Shown here: one piece after another, positions 20,799 through 29,145 of the stretch
How positions within the stretch are numbered: position 1 is the first letter of the stretch
Layout of the letters: each line of letters opens with the position of its first letter
Assembly: GCF_045920555.1 (NCBI RefSeq)
Contig: NZ_CP174509.1
Location: 2,666,001 to 2,730,000, forward strand
DNA length: 64,000 nucleotides
Reading direction: 5' to 3'
Source of the DNA: Pseudalkalibacillus sp045920555
Lineage (GTDB): Bacteria; Bacillota; Bacilli; Bacillales; Fictibacillaceae
Translations under genes and position numbers: made by a program
The notes under the pieces: generated by a model
Database searches by the model: none
The model's input: only the letters and a program-made list of their open reading frames with translations
What the model was told of the DNA's origin: nothing

Positions 20799-21497
20799 CA
20801 AGGTGGAGTAATATCTCCGGTATTAGCCAATGTATATCTTCATTATGTCCTTGACTTATGGTTTGAGAAAAAGGTCAAGAAACAATGCAAGGGACAGGCA
20901 TATATAGTAAGGTATGCAGATGATTTTGTGTGCTGCTTCCAATATCAGAGCGAAGCTCAGGAATTCTTCCAATCATTAAAATGTAGATTAAAGAAATTTA
21001 ACTTGGAAATTGCCGAGGATAAAACTAAAATTATCCCCTTCGGGCGGTTTGCGGAAAAAGATGCAAAACACAAGGGAAATAGTAAACCAGCAACCTTTGA
21101 TTTCCTAGGTTTTACTCATTATTGCGGTAAAAGTAAAAAAGGGAAATTTCGGGTGAAACGGAAATCGAGTCGGAAGAAAGTCCAAGGTAAACTAAAAGAG
21201 TCTAAAGAATGGTTGAAGAAGAATAGAAATAAATCTATCCATATGATCATGGATAGATTTAGACGCTCGCTTATAGGTTATTACAACTATTATTGCATCA
21301 CTGATAATATCCTAAGTGTCAGCAACTTCAAAGACAAAATCGAGAACTTACTGTTTAAATGGCTCAATAGAAGAAGTCAAAGGAAATCCTTTACATGGGA
21401 TAAATTCAGACTATTTCTTGATAAATATCCACTACCTTCACCAAGAATTAAAGTGAATATATATGAATTAAGAAAAGAGATTAGCTATATTCTGTGA
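20799..21497 (+). pseudogene. Group II intron reverse transcriptase, C-terminal half
   Basis: The frame resumes at QGGVISPVLANVYLHYVLDL (RT motif 4/5). The catalytic YADD box follows (IVRYADDFVCCF), then the thumb and maturase domain X (FRRSLIGYYNYYCITDN). The protein ends ELRKEISYIL with no C-terminal HNH endonuclease, so this is an endonuclease-less lineage. There is no start codon or ribosome site for the half alone. The stop at 21497 is 14 bases before domain V, the normal spacing for an ORF in domain IV. Confidence 0.85.
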
Positions 21498-21526
21498 ATG
21501 ATGACTAGGAGGAGCCGTGTGCATTG

Positions 21527-22379
21527 GAGCAGCCGTCAAGGCTGAAAATCTTATGGAGTGAAAGCCTCCTGTTGTCAATTGACCGATTCAGACAACTAGC
21601 ATATCCGATGCGTGAGGAGGTAACAAATCACGTTCTGCTCGGACGTAAAAGCCGTAGCTGCCTATATTACTCAGAGAATATAAGGTAGGAACAGTCAGTA
21701 CGGCAAGCAAACCTAGAGGCCAGAAGGATTTAACGAATACTGCAGTCTCGAAATGGCTCCCCCTTCAGAAGCTGTTGAAGGGAATGTTGCGATTCGCCGA
21801 CCTGTTGATGCATTGGGGAAGGCCGAAGCCCTATAGGAAGAAACGGTTATAAGCACTATAGGGGAAGCCGGGATATGGGCTCTAGCATCTAGGGAAAGAT
21901 TTTCAGAGATAACGACGGGAAGGTCCTACTTCCAGCTGGGACGACAACAACCAGCAAAGACCCGTTATATAAGGTACCACCGAAATTGACAGGAGGATTT
22001 AGGACTGACGGATGAGGTCGTAGTAGCTAAGAGGAAAAGGTAATGCTTTTCTAAATATGTAGAAACATATTTCAACAATGGTAACACCAAAGTTGAGCAA
22101 AGGACCTCTGGGCACTTGGATGCCATGGGATGTGAAATAGGACACAGAGCCTTAAGAATAACAGTTATTTGTCCCGAATATGGCTAATTATGTAGTAAAC
22201 CTTGTTATTGATTGGGGAACATGGGTGTCGCCATTTAATCCTAGGATAATAAGGGAAGGCTCATTTATTATATATCCAAGGTCAGAACCGGACTCGGGAA
22301 ATCCGACCGTCCGGGATCGCAGGGGGGGCTTCAGGAAACGTAGCTTTAATTAGTGTGCGCGCCTGAATTCTATCCAGAC
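21527..22379 (+). ncRNA. Nested structured element R2 (copy 2), inside intron domain V
   Basis: This 853-nt block is the diverged copy of R1, in the same orientation. It sits in the terminal loop of the host's domain V: removing exactly these bases restores a 34-nt hairpin with an 8-bp lower helix, a 2-nt bulge, a 6-bp upper helix and a 4-base loop. The 34-nt hairpin at 22284-22317 is identical to the one in R1 although much of the rest has diverged. Helix CCTATAG/CTATAGG (21830-21862) replaces CCTACAG/CTGTAGG of R1, another paired change. The 3' end reads TTCTATCCAGAC. No protein is encoded. Confidence 0.6.
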
Positions 22380-22469
22380 AATAGTGCAAGCACGGTTCTG
22401 GGAGGGGGTGGAGTACAATTTACCGTAAGGTAGAAAGGCTCCATTCTACTCGACTTCAAGAATATGAAC

Positions 22470-22510
22470 TGCACCCCAATTGTTAGACACAACTAATAAT
22501 TGAAGGTGCA
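22470..22510. repeat. Hairpin in the intron's 3' exon
   Basis: TGCACC..AATTGTTAG and CTAATAATTG..GGTGCA face each other around a short loop, without a T run. The sequence resembles the ends of some Bacillus IS3-type elements, so the intron may sit in an IS remnant. No transposase is visible. Confidence 0.45.
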
Positions 22511-22601
22511 GGAACTTCCGTAAGTAGAGGGCTTATCGATAGTAAGTAGCTCGATAAACGGATGAAGAACTTCCGCACAAGTTAGTGTATTGCATGGGGA
22601 G

Positions 22602-22637
22602 GGGCTGACTTATAAGTTTAGTCAGCTTCTTTTTTTG
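22602..22637 (+). terminator. Rho-independent terminator
   Basis: GCTGACT (22604-22610) pairs with AGTCAGC (22620-22626), followed by CTTCTTTTTTT. It separates the intron region from the purine salvage operon. Confidence 0.8.
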
Positions 22638-22680
22638 ATCAGGAAAGAAAAAGTTTTCTGTTAAATGAAAATTTTCAGTA

Positions 22681-22750
22681 TTGACAAATGTATAAATGCG
22701 TTCATAATAAAAAGAAAACGTTTTCGTAAAACGTTTTCTTAAACGGTTTA
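22681..22750 (+). promoter_or_regulatory. Promoter and tandem operators of the LacI-led operon
   Basis: The -35 box is TTGACA (22681-22686), and TAATAA (22705-22710) is a plausible -10 box 18 bases on. Immediately downstream are three palindromes centred on CG: GAAAACGTTTTC (22714-22725), AAAACGTTTT (22728-22737) and TAAACGGTTTA (22740-22750). LacI-family operators have a central CG in an AT-rich palindrome, so autoregulation by the adjacent regulator is likely. Confidence 0.7.
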
Positions 22751-22777
22751 CGTTAACCATGATTCAAGGAGTCAAAG

Positions 22778-23794
22778 ATGTCTGTAACAATAAAAGATAT
22801 AGCTAAAAAGGCCAATGTTTCAATTACGACAGTGTCCCGAGTGTTAAACCACAAGACAGAAGGGATCGGACAAGCTACTCGTAAAAAAGTTTTAGACATA
22901 ATTGAAGAGCTTGATTATCGGCCAAATACCATTGCGAGAAGCATGATTACGAAACAAACGAACACGATCGGGCTGATCATTCCCGACATAAGAAACCCCT
23001 TTTTCCCGGAGCTTGTGAGAGGGGTAGAGGATATCGCAAATCAATCTAAATACAGTGTTTTCTTGTGTAATACTGATGGGGACGTCGACAGAGAATCGGA
23101 GTCCTTAAGGTTAATGAAAGAAAAAAATGTTGACGGTATTGTTTTCACTTATGCTTACGCCTCACCAAGTAAACAATTAGAGGAATTGGCGGGTAACAGT
23201 AAAGTCCCATTTGTATTGCTGGACCGAGGATTAGATGATCAAAAATTTAGCGGGGTATATATCGATAACGAAAAAGCCGGTCATATGGCTACCAAACATT
23301 TGCTTGAGCTTTCCCATACAAAAATTGGATGTATCACCGGCCCGCGCGATATTCCAAACTCAAAGGATCGTCTTAAAGGATACTTGAAAGCGTTTGCTGA
23401 GTCTGGGATTCCTGCAGGTGAAAACCTTATTATAGAAGGCGATTACCAAATGGAAGGGGGATACCTTGCGGCTAAGACATTGTTAGGAAAAGAGAATGTG
23501 ACAGCGATTTTTGCTTTTAACGATCTAATGGCATTTGGGGTATACCAGGCAGCTGCTGATTTAGGGATTAGGATCCCTGAAGATTTGTCAGTCGTCGGTT
23601 TTGACAACCTAAAATATAACCAGTTGTTAAAACCAAAGCTTACAACAATTGAACAATCAGCTTACAAAATGGGAGAGATTGCGACGGAGATGCTGCTAAA
23701 ACAATTAAAAGAAGGGAGTAATGTTGAAAACAAAACCATTTACCTTGAGCCATCTATGATTGTTCGTGAAAGTACAAAAAAATTAGAAAAATAA
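22778..23794 (+). CDS. LacI-family transcriptional regulator
   Basis: The protein has 338 residues behind an AAGGAG site. The HTH at 2-25 reads VTIKDIAKKANVSITTVSRV, followed by the hinge helix region LDYRPNTIARSM. The periplasmic-binding-like effector domain starts at NTIGLIIPDIRNPFFPELVR and contains VTAIFAFNDLMAFGVY and DLSVVGFDN. It is closest in style to ribose and nucleoside repressors (RbsR, CytR). It lies 18 bases before the nucleoside hydrolase and probably controls that operon, with a nucleoside, ribose or a derivative as effector. Three palindromes in its own leader suggest autorepression. Confidence 0.9.
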   Translation: MSVTIKDIAKKANVSITTVSRVLNHKTEGIGQATRKKVLDIIEELDYRPNTIARSMITKQTNTIGLIIPDIRNPFFPELVRGVEDIANQSKYSVFLCNTDGDVDRESESLRLMKEKNVDGIVFTYAYASPSKQLEELAGNSKVPFVLLDRGLDDQKFSGVYIDNEKAGHMATKHLLELSHTKIGCITGPRDIPNSKDRLKGYLKAFAESGIPAGENLIIEGDYQMEGGYLAAKTLLGKENVTAIFAFNDLMAFGVYQAAADLGIRIPEDLSVVGFDNLKYNQLLKPKLTTIEQSAYKMGEIATEMLLKQLKEGSNVENKTIYLEPSMIVRESTKKLEK

Positions 23795-23812
23795 CTTTAG
23801 AGGAGGATTTAA

Positions 23813-24730
23813 ATGTCTAAACCAATTATCATTGACTGTGATCCTGGAATTGATGACGCTATAGCACTTCTTCTTGCCATTGCTTCAGACGAGCTGGACG
23901 TTAAATTAATCACAACTTGCGCAGGGAATCAAACAATGGAAAAGATTACAACCAACGCATTAAAGCTGCTCAGTTTTATTGGTGAAGAAAAGATTGAAGT
24001 GGCAAAAGGAGCAACGAGGCCGTTATTTAAAGAATTGTGCATAGCTGATGATATACACGGTGAGTCCGGATTCGGGGAGGTAGAATTGGGAGAACCGAAT
24101 TGTTCCGTAAGTGACCGTTCCGCATTGGAAGCGATGAGGGATGTTATCCTAAATTCGCCGGAAAAAGTAACAATTGTAGCAATTGGCCCATTAACCAATA
24201 TAGCGATTTTAGTAAAATCATACCCTGAAATTGTTAACAACATTGAAGAGCTATCCATTATGGGTGGTGCTTGCTATGGTGGAAATTCGACACCAACTGC
24301 AGAATTTAACATCTTTGTAGATCCTGACGCGGCACAAATTGTGTTTAAATCAGGCATCCCGATCACAATGTTTGGGTTAGATGTCACCCATAAAGCTTTC
24401 TTGTCTAATGAAGATATCGAAAGAATTCGAAATACTGGTAGCAAAATTGGCGTTGCATCAGCAAGCATGCTGGACTTTTACGCAAGCAGGTTAACACGAG
24501 GAATTCATATGCATGATGCTTGTGCGGTAGCATATTTAGTAGATCCTTCGCTGTTTACAATTATACCTTGTAATGTTGAAGTTGAAACAAAAGGTGAATT
24601 TACAAACGGCCAAACTGTGGTAGATAAAAATGATCGAACAAACAAACCTAAAAATGCAAATGTTGCTTTTGATGTAGACAGAGAGAGATTTGCAGAAATG
24701 CTTTACCAAGCAATTGAAAAGTTTAACTAA
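23813..24730 (+). CDS. Ribonucleoside hydrolase (inosine-uridine preferring family)
   Basis: The protein has 305 residues behind an AGAGGAGG site. The calcium- and ribose-binding signature DCDPGIDDA is at residues 8-16. ALEAMRDVILNSPEKVTIVA, IGPLTNIAIL and MGGACYGGNSTPTAEFN are family motifs, and HMHDACAVAYLVDPSLF holds the C-terminal ligand residues. The enzyme splits purine or pyrimidine ribonucleosides into base and ribose in the cytoplasm. It is followed by an ECF nucleoside-type transporter and a ribokinase, which fits import, cleavage and trapping of the ribose. The exact base preference cannot be read from the sequence. Confidence 0.93.
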   Translation: MSKPIIIDCDPGIDDAIALLLAIASDELDVKLITTCAGNQTMEKITTNALKLLSFIGEEKIEVAKGATRPLFKELCIADDIHGESGFGEVELGEPNCSVSDRSALEAMRDVILNSPEKVTIVAIGPLTNIAILVKSYPEIVNNIEELSIMGGACYGGNSTPTAEFNIFVDPDAAQIVFKSGIPITMFGLDVTHKAFLSNEDIERIRNTGSKIGVASASMLDFYASRLTRGIHMHDACAVAYLVDPSLFTIIPCNVEVETKGEFTNGQTVVDKNDRTNKPKNANVAFDVDRERFAEMLYQAIEKFN

Positions 24731-24756
24731 TTGAAATAATCAAAGGGGAGATTGAT

Positions 24757-25359
24757 ATGGCAAAGAAAGGGATTAAAAATCATTTTTCTTTAATGGCATT
24801 ACTTCTAATTCCGATTGCGGTAGGAATCAATATTGTGGCTTATCAAATTGGACACCAAGTATTAAAGCTTCCAGTTTTTCTCGATACTATCGGGACAATA
24901 ATGGTGGCAATACTAGCCGGACCTTGGGTGGGTTTAGTAACAGGCCTTGTCACGACTTTAGCCAATGCAATTGTTCATCCTACAATACTGCCATTTGGAA
25001 TTGTGGCTATGGCAATTGGTGCTGGGGCAGGAATTTTGTCTAAATTAGGAATGTTTCAAAAGGCATGGAAAGTTGCGGTTTCAGGATTTGTCATTGCATC
25101 TATAGCAACAATTATTTCAGCGCCTATTCTTGTTTTTCTTTTCGGCGGTATAACAGGTTCTACAGGATCAGCGATTACAGCTGCGTTCCTTGCATCTGGC
25201 CAAAAAATCTGGACAGCGGTTTTCTCTTCACAGTTTATCATTGAAATCACAGATAAGGTCATATCTTGTTTTGCCGCTATTACCATCGTAAAGAGCATGT
25301 CAGCCAGACAGTTATCAAAGCTACATTATGGAAATCTTTATATAAAGAAGAAAAAATGA
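24757..25359 (+). CDS. ECF transporter substrate-binding (S) subunit
   Basis: The protein has 200 residues and about six membrane segments. The stretch LPVFLDTIGTIMVAILAGPW, followed by GLVTGLVTTLANAI, is typical of ECF-type S components. It binds the substrate in the membrane and docks onto the T and A subunits encoded directly after it. The partner genes (nucleoside hydrolase, ribokinase, adenine deaminase) point to a nucleoside as substrate. That is a context inference, since S components are too diverse to assign by eye. The basic tail is cytosolic. Confidence 0.8.
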   Translation: MAKKGIKNHFSLMALLLIPIAVGINIVAYQIGHQVLKLPVFLDTIGTIMVAILAGPWVGLVTGLVTTLANAIVHPTILPFGIVAMAIGAGAGILSKLGMFQKAWKVAVSGFVIASIATIISAPILVFLFGGITGSTGSAITAAFLASGQKIWTAVFSSQFIIEITDKVISCFAAITIVKSMSARQLSKLHYGNLYIKKKK

Positions 25360-25411
25360 TCTCCCATGAACTATCAAGCAGCTCTATATTTACCTTCTAA
25401 AAAGAAAGTCG

Positions 25412-26179
25412 GTGAAAATGTTGCAAAACATTAGAGAATTTATTTTAAATATATATCCTACAACGAAATTGTTGTTTGCCCTATTTCTTTCGATTTCCGT
25501 TTTTCTCATTCCGAGCTATATTTATGCATATAGTTTTGTCCCAATCCTCATGATAATTGCGTACTTAGCTGGGGAGTTAAAGGGATTTATTAACCAAGCG
25601 ATCAAAGGGTTGCTCGTTTTCGTTATTTTACTTTTCATTATTCAAAGCCTTTTTTATCCAGGCAATACAATTTTGTGGGAATGGGGCATTTTTTCAATTA
25701 AGAAAGAAGGAATAGACTATAGTTTAATGCTATCTTCAAGAATATTGGCAATTGGTGCCTCATTTGTGCTCTTTTTCCTAACAACAGAGGTAAAAGATTT
25801 TGTCTATTCACTTGAAAAAATTGGTCTGCCGTCAAAAGCCGCTTTTGTTATGATATCCACACTTCAAATCATACCCGAAATTAAAAAACAGTCGCTCGTC
25901 ATTATGGATGCTCAAAAAACACGGGGTGTTGAAACGGAAGGTAATTTGTTTGTAAGAGCAAAGGCATTTTTGCCAACACTTAGCCCGTTAATTTTATCAT
26001 CGTTGGCAAGTACGGAAGAACGGGCGATTACTTTAGAATCTAGAGCATTTTCAGCACCGGTTAAAAAAACGAGCTTGCATCACATTGAAAAAACGAAAGC
26101 AGATACAATCGTTCGTGTGATGTTATTAGTTTTATTCATTCTATTACTCGTTTGGAGGGTATTTGTATGGATATCGTAA
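25412..26179 (+). CDS. ECF transporter transmembrane (T) subunit, EcfT/CbiQ family
   Basis: The protein has 255 residues. It begins at the GTG at 25412 or the ATG at 25418. It has four to six membrane segments, then the coupling helices with the conserved motif MDAQKTRGVE and a second Arg motif near TLESRAFSA. These motifs transmit ATPase movement to the S subunit. The end overlaps the next gene's start by 13 bp. A full S-T-A-A set in one operon marks a dedicated (group I) ECF transporter that does not depend on the shared EcfAAT module. Confidence 0.88.
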   Translation: MKMLQNIREFILNIYPTTKLLFALFLSISVFLIPSYIYAYSFVPILMIIAYLAGELKGFINQAIKGLLVFVILLFIIQSLFYPGNTILWEWGIFSIKKEGIDYSLMLSSRILAIGASFVLFFLTTEVKDFVYSLEKIGLPSKAAFVMISTLQIIPEIKKQSLVIMDAQKTRGVETEGNLFVRAKAFLPTLSPLILSSLASTEERAITLESRAFSAPVKKTSLHHIEKTKADTIVRVMLLVLFILLLVWRVFVWIS

Positions 26180-27030
26180 AAATCAAAGATTTAACTTATA
26201 AATACCCAATTGGCGATGAAAACGTATTGAAAGATGTTAATTTAACAATCGAAAAAGGAAAGCTGTATGCGTTAGTGGGCAGCAACGGCAGTGGAAAAAC
26301 AACGCTTTGCAATGTAATTAGAGGGTTTATTCCACATTTTCATCATGGTGAATTAAAAGGAGAAGTTTTAATTTATGATAAAGATATACGTGAATATGAA
26401 TTAGGTGAACTTGCCTTAAAAATCGGCTTCGTTTTCCAAAATCCCTATACTCAAATCAGCGGGGTAAAGGATACCGTCTTTGAAGAAATAGCCTATGGAC
26501 TGGAGAATTTAGGGGTTGAAGTAGAAACCATTAGACAGAAAGTAGCGGAAGTCATTCAATTATTAGGGATTGAATATTTACAAGACAAGAATCCCCAAGA
26601 GCTTTCAGGTGGTCAGAAACAAAGAGTTGCATTAGCCTCCATCATTGTGATGGAGCCTGACATTCTCGTTATTGACGAGCCGACTTCACAACTAGACCCG
26701 CAAGGGACAGAGGAAGTCTTTAAAATCATTGAGATCATGAAACAAAAGGGAAAGACCATAATTTTAGTTGAGCATAAAATTGAGCTAATTGCAGAATACG
26801 CTGATCATGTCGTTCTTTTACAGGATGGAGAAATCGTCACACAAGGAAAAACAAAGGATATTCTGTCCGATGAACGAGCAATGAATTATGGTGTTCCATT
26901 ACCTCAATATGCGATTTTAGGGATTGAAATGAAGAAAAAAGGCATTAATTTACAACAAATTCCTCTTACCGAAAATGAATCGGTTGCGGTGATGCGAAGT
27001 TGGTTAGCAACAAAGGGGGTAAAAGTGTGA
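26167..27030 (+). CDS. ECF transporter ATPase subunit 1
   Basis: The protein has 287 residues, starting at the ATG at 26167, which follows GGAGGGT; an upstream in-frame codon at 26152 lacks a site. Walker A is GSNGSGKTT (38-46), the Q-loop is FVFQNPYTQ, the signature is LSGGQKQRVALAS, and Walker B is ILVIDEPTSQLDPQG. All ATPase motifs are intact. It overlaps the T subunit gene in front and the second ATPase gene behind (GTGA). It forms a heterodimer with the next product to drive nucleoside-type uptake. Confidence 0.92.
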   Translation: MDIVKIKDLTYKYPIGDENVLKDVNLTIEKGKLYALVGSNGSGKTTLCNVIRGFIPHFHHGELKGEVLIYDKDIREYELGELALKIGFVFQNPYTQISGVKDTVFEEIAYGLENLGVEVETIRQKVAEVIQLLGIEYLQDKNPQELSGGQKQRVALASIIVMEPDILVIDEPTSQLDPQGTEEVFKIIEIMKQKGKTIILVEHKIELIAEYADHVVLLQDGEIVTQGKTKDILSDERAMNYGVPLPQYAILGIEMKKKGINLQQIPLTENESVAVMRSWLATKGVKV

Positions 27031-27839
27031 GCTTTTTATCGTTGAACAATGTTACCTATTCTTATCCAAACGGGTTTAAAGCCGTTGAAGATATCACGAT
27101 GTCCTTTGAAAAAGGAGAATCGGTTGCGATTGTTGGCCAAAACGGAGCCGGGAAAACGACCACCGTTAAATTAATGAATGGATTGTTAAAGCCGGCAGAA
27201 GGCGATGTAGTCGTAGATGGATGGAATACAAAAAACTATACGACAGCGCAAATATCGAGAAAAGTTGGCTATGTTTTTCAAAATCCTGACGATCAAATTT
27301 TTCATAGTGATGTCTATAGTGAGATTGAGTTTGGGCCGAAAAAGCTAGGCTTACCTCCTGAAAAAGTAAAAGAAAATGTGATGAAGTCCGCAGAACTTGC
27401 CGGGGTTGTTCCTTATTTGGAGGAAAACCCATATAACCTGCCTTACTCAATGAGAAAATTTGTTACGATCGCCTCTGTGCTTGCGATGGATTCCAGCGTC
27501 ATCATACTGGATGAACCAACTGCCGGTCAGGATTTGCCTGCCATGGAGAGGTTAGGGTCAATTATCAAATCTTTAAATCAAAAAGGAAAAACCGTCATCA
27601 CGATTACACATGATATGGAATTTGTCGTGAACAATTTTGAACGGGTGGTCGTTATGGCCAATCGGAAGAAAGTTTCAGACGAGAATAAAAGAGACATCTT
27701 TTGGAATTTTGAAGTATTGAAGCAAAGCATGTTAAAGCAGCCTCATATTAGTCGATTAAGTCATTCGTTACAACTTGGAGAGAAAATATTAAACATTGAT
27801 GAAATGCTTCATCATTTGCAGAAAATAAAAAATGCATAG
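27027..27839 (+). CDS. ECF transporter ATPase subunit 2 with altered signature motif
   Basis: The protein has 270 residues, starting at a GTG that overlaps the previous stop (GTGA) behind AAAGGGGGT. Walker A is GQNGAGKTTT, the Q-loop FVFQNPDDQ and Walker B VIILDEPTAGQD. The ABC signature, normally LSGGQ, reads LPYSMRKFVTIASVLAM. Heterodimeric ABC ATPases often have one degenerate site, so ATP hydrolysis probably relies on one composite site. It pairs with the intact ATPase subunit encoded upstream. Confidence 0.9.
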   Translation: MSFLSLNNVTYSYPNGFKAVEDITMSFEKGESVAIVGQNGAGKTTTVKLMNGLLKPAEGDVVVDGWNTKNYTTAQISRKVGYVFQNPDDQIFHSDVYSEIEFGPKKLGLPPEKVKENVMKSAELAGVVPYLEENPYNLPYSMRKFVTIASVLAMDSSVIILDEPTAGQDLPAMERLGSIIKSLNQKGKTVITITHDMEFVVNNFERVVVMANRKKVSDENKRDIFWNFEVLKQSMLKQPHISRLSHSLQLGEKILNIDEMLHHLQKIKNA

Positions 27840-27863
27840 TTTTAGCAACTTGAGGTGGGTTAC

Positions 27864-28769
27864 TTGAAAAAAATACTAATAATTGGAAGTTTGAATATGG
27901 ATTTTGTATCACATGTTCCTCACCTTCCGAGAGCAGGAGAAACCATATCGAGTACAAAGTTTCAAAAGAATCCCGGAGGAAAAGGGGCCAATCAGGCAGT
28001 TGCCGCTGCGAAGCTGGGAGCAGATGTTGCCATGATCGGCAAAGTTGGCTCTGACGATTACGGTGCTCTTCTTTTAAATAGTTTGAAACAAGCTAGTGTT
28101 GATACAAAAGGAATACAACAAGAAGAGACAACCGGAATGGCATTTATTAATGTAAGTAGAGAGGGAGAAAATAATATTGTCTTAGTCCCTGGTGCCAATA
28201 GTAAAATGAAACGTTCAGATATCGATCAGTTGAGAAGTATTATTGAAGAGAGCGATATTATTATCATGCAGTTGGAGATTCCGTTTGAGGTAGTAGAATA
28301 CGCTCTTCAACTAGCTATTAAACTGAAAAAAGAAGTGATTTTAAATCCGGCTCCGGCTCAAACAATGCCTGAAGAGCTGCTTCGTAGGGTTCATACGTTA
28401 ATACCGAATGAAATAGAGCTGCAGCTTCTAACGGGAATGCCGACTTCAACGGAGCAAGAAATTGTGGAAGCAGCTCTTAATTTAAAATCATTAGGTGTTA
28501 AGAGAATCATCGTAACAATGGGAGAGAAAGGGTCCTATGTGATTAATGACGAAACACAGGCCCACATACCTGCCTATAAAGTAAACCCTGTTGATACAAC
28601 CGCTGCGGGAGATTCGTATATTGCAGCTTTTGCGGTAGGTATCACAAAAGGAATGAGTGATCAAGAAGCAGCAAAATTTGCAAGCAAAGTATCAGCGATG
28701 GTTGTGACAAAAGAAGGGGCACAACCATCATTACCAACCTTGGAAGAAGTGGAGAAGTTTGTTTTTTAA
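27864..28769 (+). CDS. rbsK: Ribokinase (PfkB family)
   Basis: The protein has 301 residues. I prefer the TTG at 27864, five bases after GAGGTGG, over the GTG at 27855 inside that site. The PfkB signatures are complete: IIGSLNMDFV at the start, NPGGKGANQAVAAAKLGADV, the monovalent-cation and base site VNPVDTTAAGDSYIAAFAVG with the catalytic Asp, and NEIELQLLTGM. It phosphorylates ribose at O5 using ATP. Ribose would come from the nucleoside hydrolase in the same operon. No ribose-specific ABC transporter lies here, which supports nucleosides rather than free ribose as the source. Confidence 0.9.
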   Translation: MKKILIIGSLNMDFVSHVPHLPRAGETISSTKFQKNPGGKGANQAVAAAKLGADVAMIGKVGSDDYGALLLNSLKQASVDTKGIQQEETTGMAFINVSREGENNIVLVPGANSKMKRSDIDQLRSIIEESDIIIMQLEIPFEVVEYALQLAIKLKKEVILNPAPAQTMPEELLRRVHTLIPNEIELQLLTGMPTSTEQEIVEAALNLKSLGVKRIIVTMGEKGSYVINDETQAHIPAYKVNPVDTTAAGDSYIAAFAVGITKGMSDQEAAKFASKVSAMVVTKEGAQPSLPTLEEVEKFVF

Positions 28770-28788
28770 CTAAAAGAAGGAAAATAAC

Positions 28789-29122
28789 ATGCTGAACAAA
28801 AATCTTCTTATTCTGATGGGCGGCGTGCTTATTGCTGAAATGGGAATGTGGTTAGACCTGATAGGAAACCTACATTTTTTACAACAGCATGTGTCTTCTC
28901 GCTTTCTGCAGTCCGTCATTTTGATTGTAGGTACACTGGTCACTATTTTATTCTCTCCGGCAGCAGGACCCCTGATCGATCTAATGGAATAGAAAAAAAT
29001 CCTGATGATCGCAAGTGTGATGCGAATGATCGGTGTACTCTGCATGTTTCCTGCGCTCCGGTTCGAGAACCATCAAAAATCGGGGCAGTTCACAGGTTCA
29101 TCGAGGCTTTGATACTGACGTA
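28789..29122 (+). pseudogene. MFS transporter, N-terminal remnant
   Basis: The frame starts MLNKNLLILMGGVLIAEMGM with a good site and reads through two membrane helices. The MFS loop motif survives as GPLIDLME, where a TAG follows at 28990. The frame then continues KKILMIASVMRMIGVLCM before decaying. Roughly 110 of the usual 400 residues remain. It was probably a nucleoside or base exporter in the operon, but that is an inference. Confidence 0.65.
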
Positions 29123-29145
29123 GAGACATAAAGAGGAGGATTATA

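Larger units (their letters stand above)
17064..22454 (+). mobile_element. Group II intron, interrupted by three insertions
   Basis: The 5' end GTGCGG at 17064 fits the GTGYG consensus. IBS1 GCGCAA, directly upstream, is complementary to TTGCGC at 18099-18104 (candidate EBS1). IBS2 CAATC pairs with GATTG at 18055-18059 (candidate EBS2). Domains II-III are recognisable before the ORF (GGAGTCGGATAGCAGCG near 18290). Domain V is split: 21512-21526 plus 22380-22398 make a 34-nt hairpin with GAGCCGTG/CACGGTTC arms and the AGC triad. Domain VI runs to CTACTCGAC, ending at 22454. Without the insertions the intron would be about 1.95 kb. The insertions are element R1 (17192-18026), an IS1182-family element (19044-20798) and element R2 (21527-22379). 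The split reverse transcriptase makes it non-autonomous. Confidence 0.85.
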
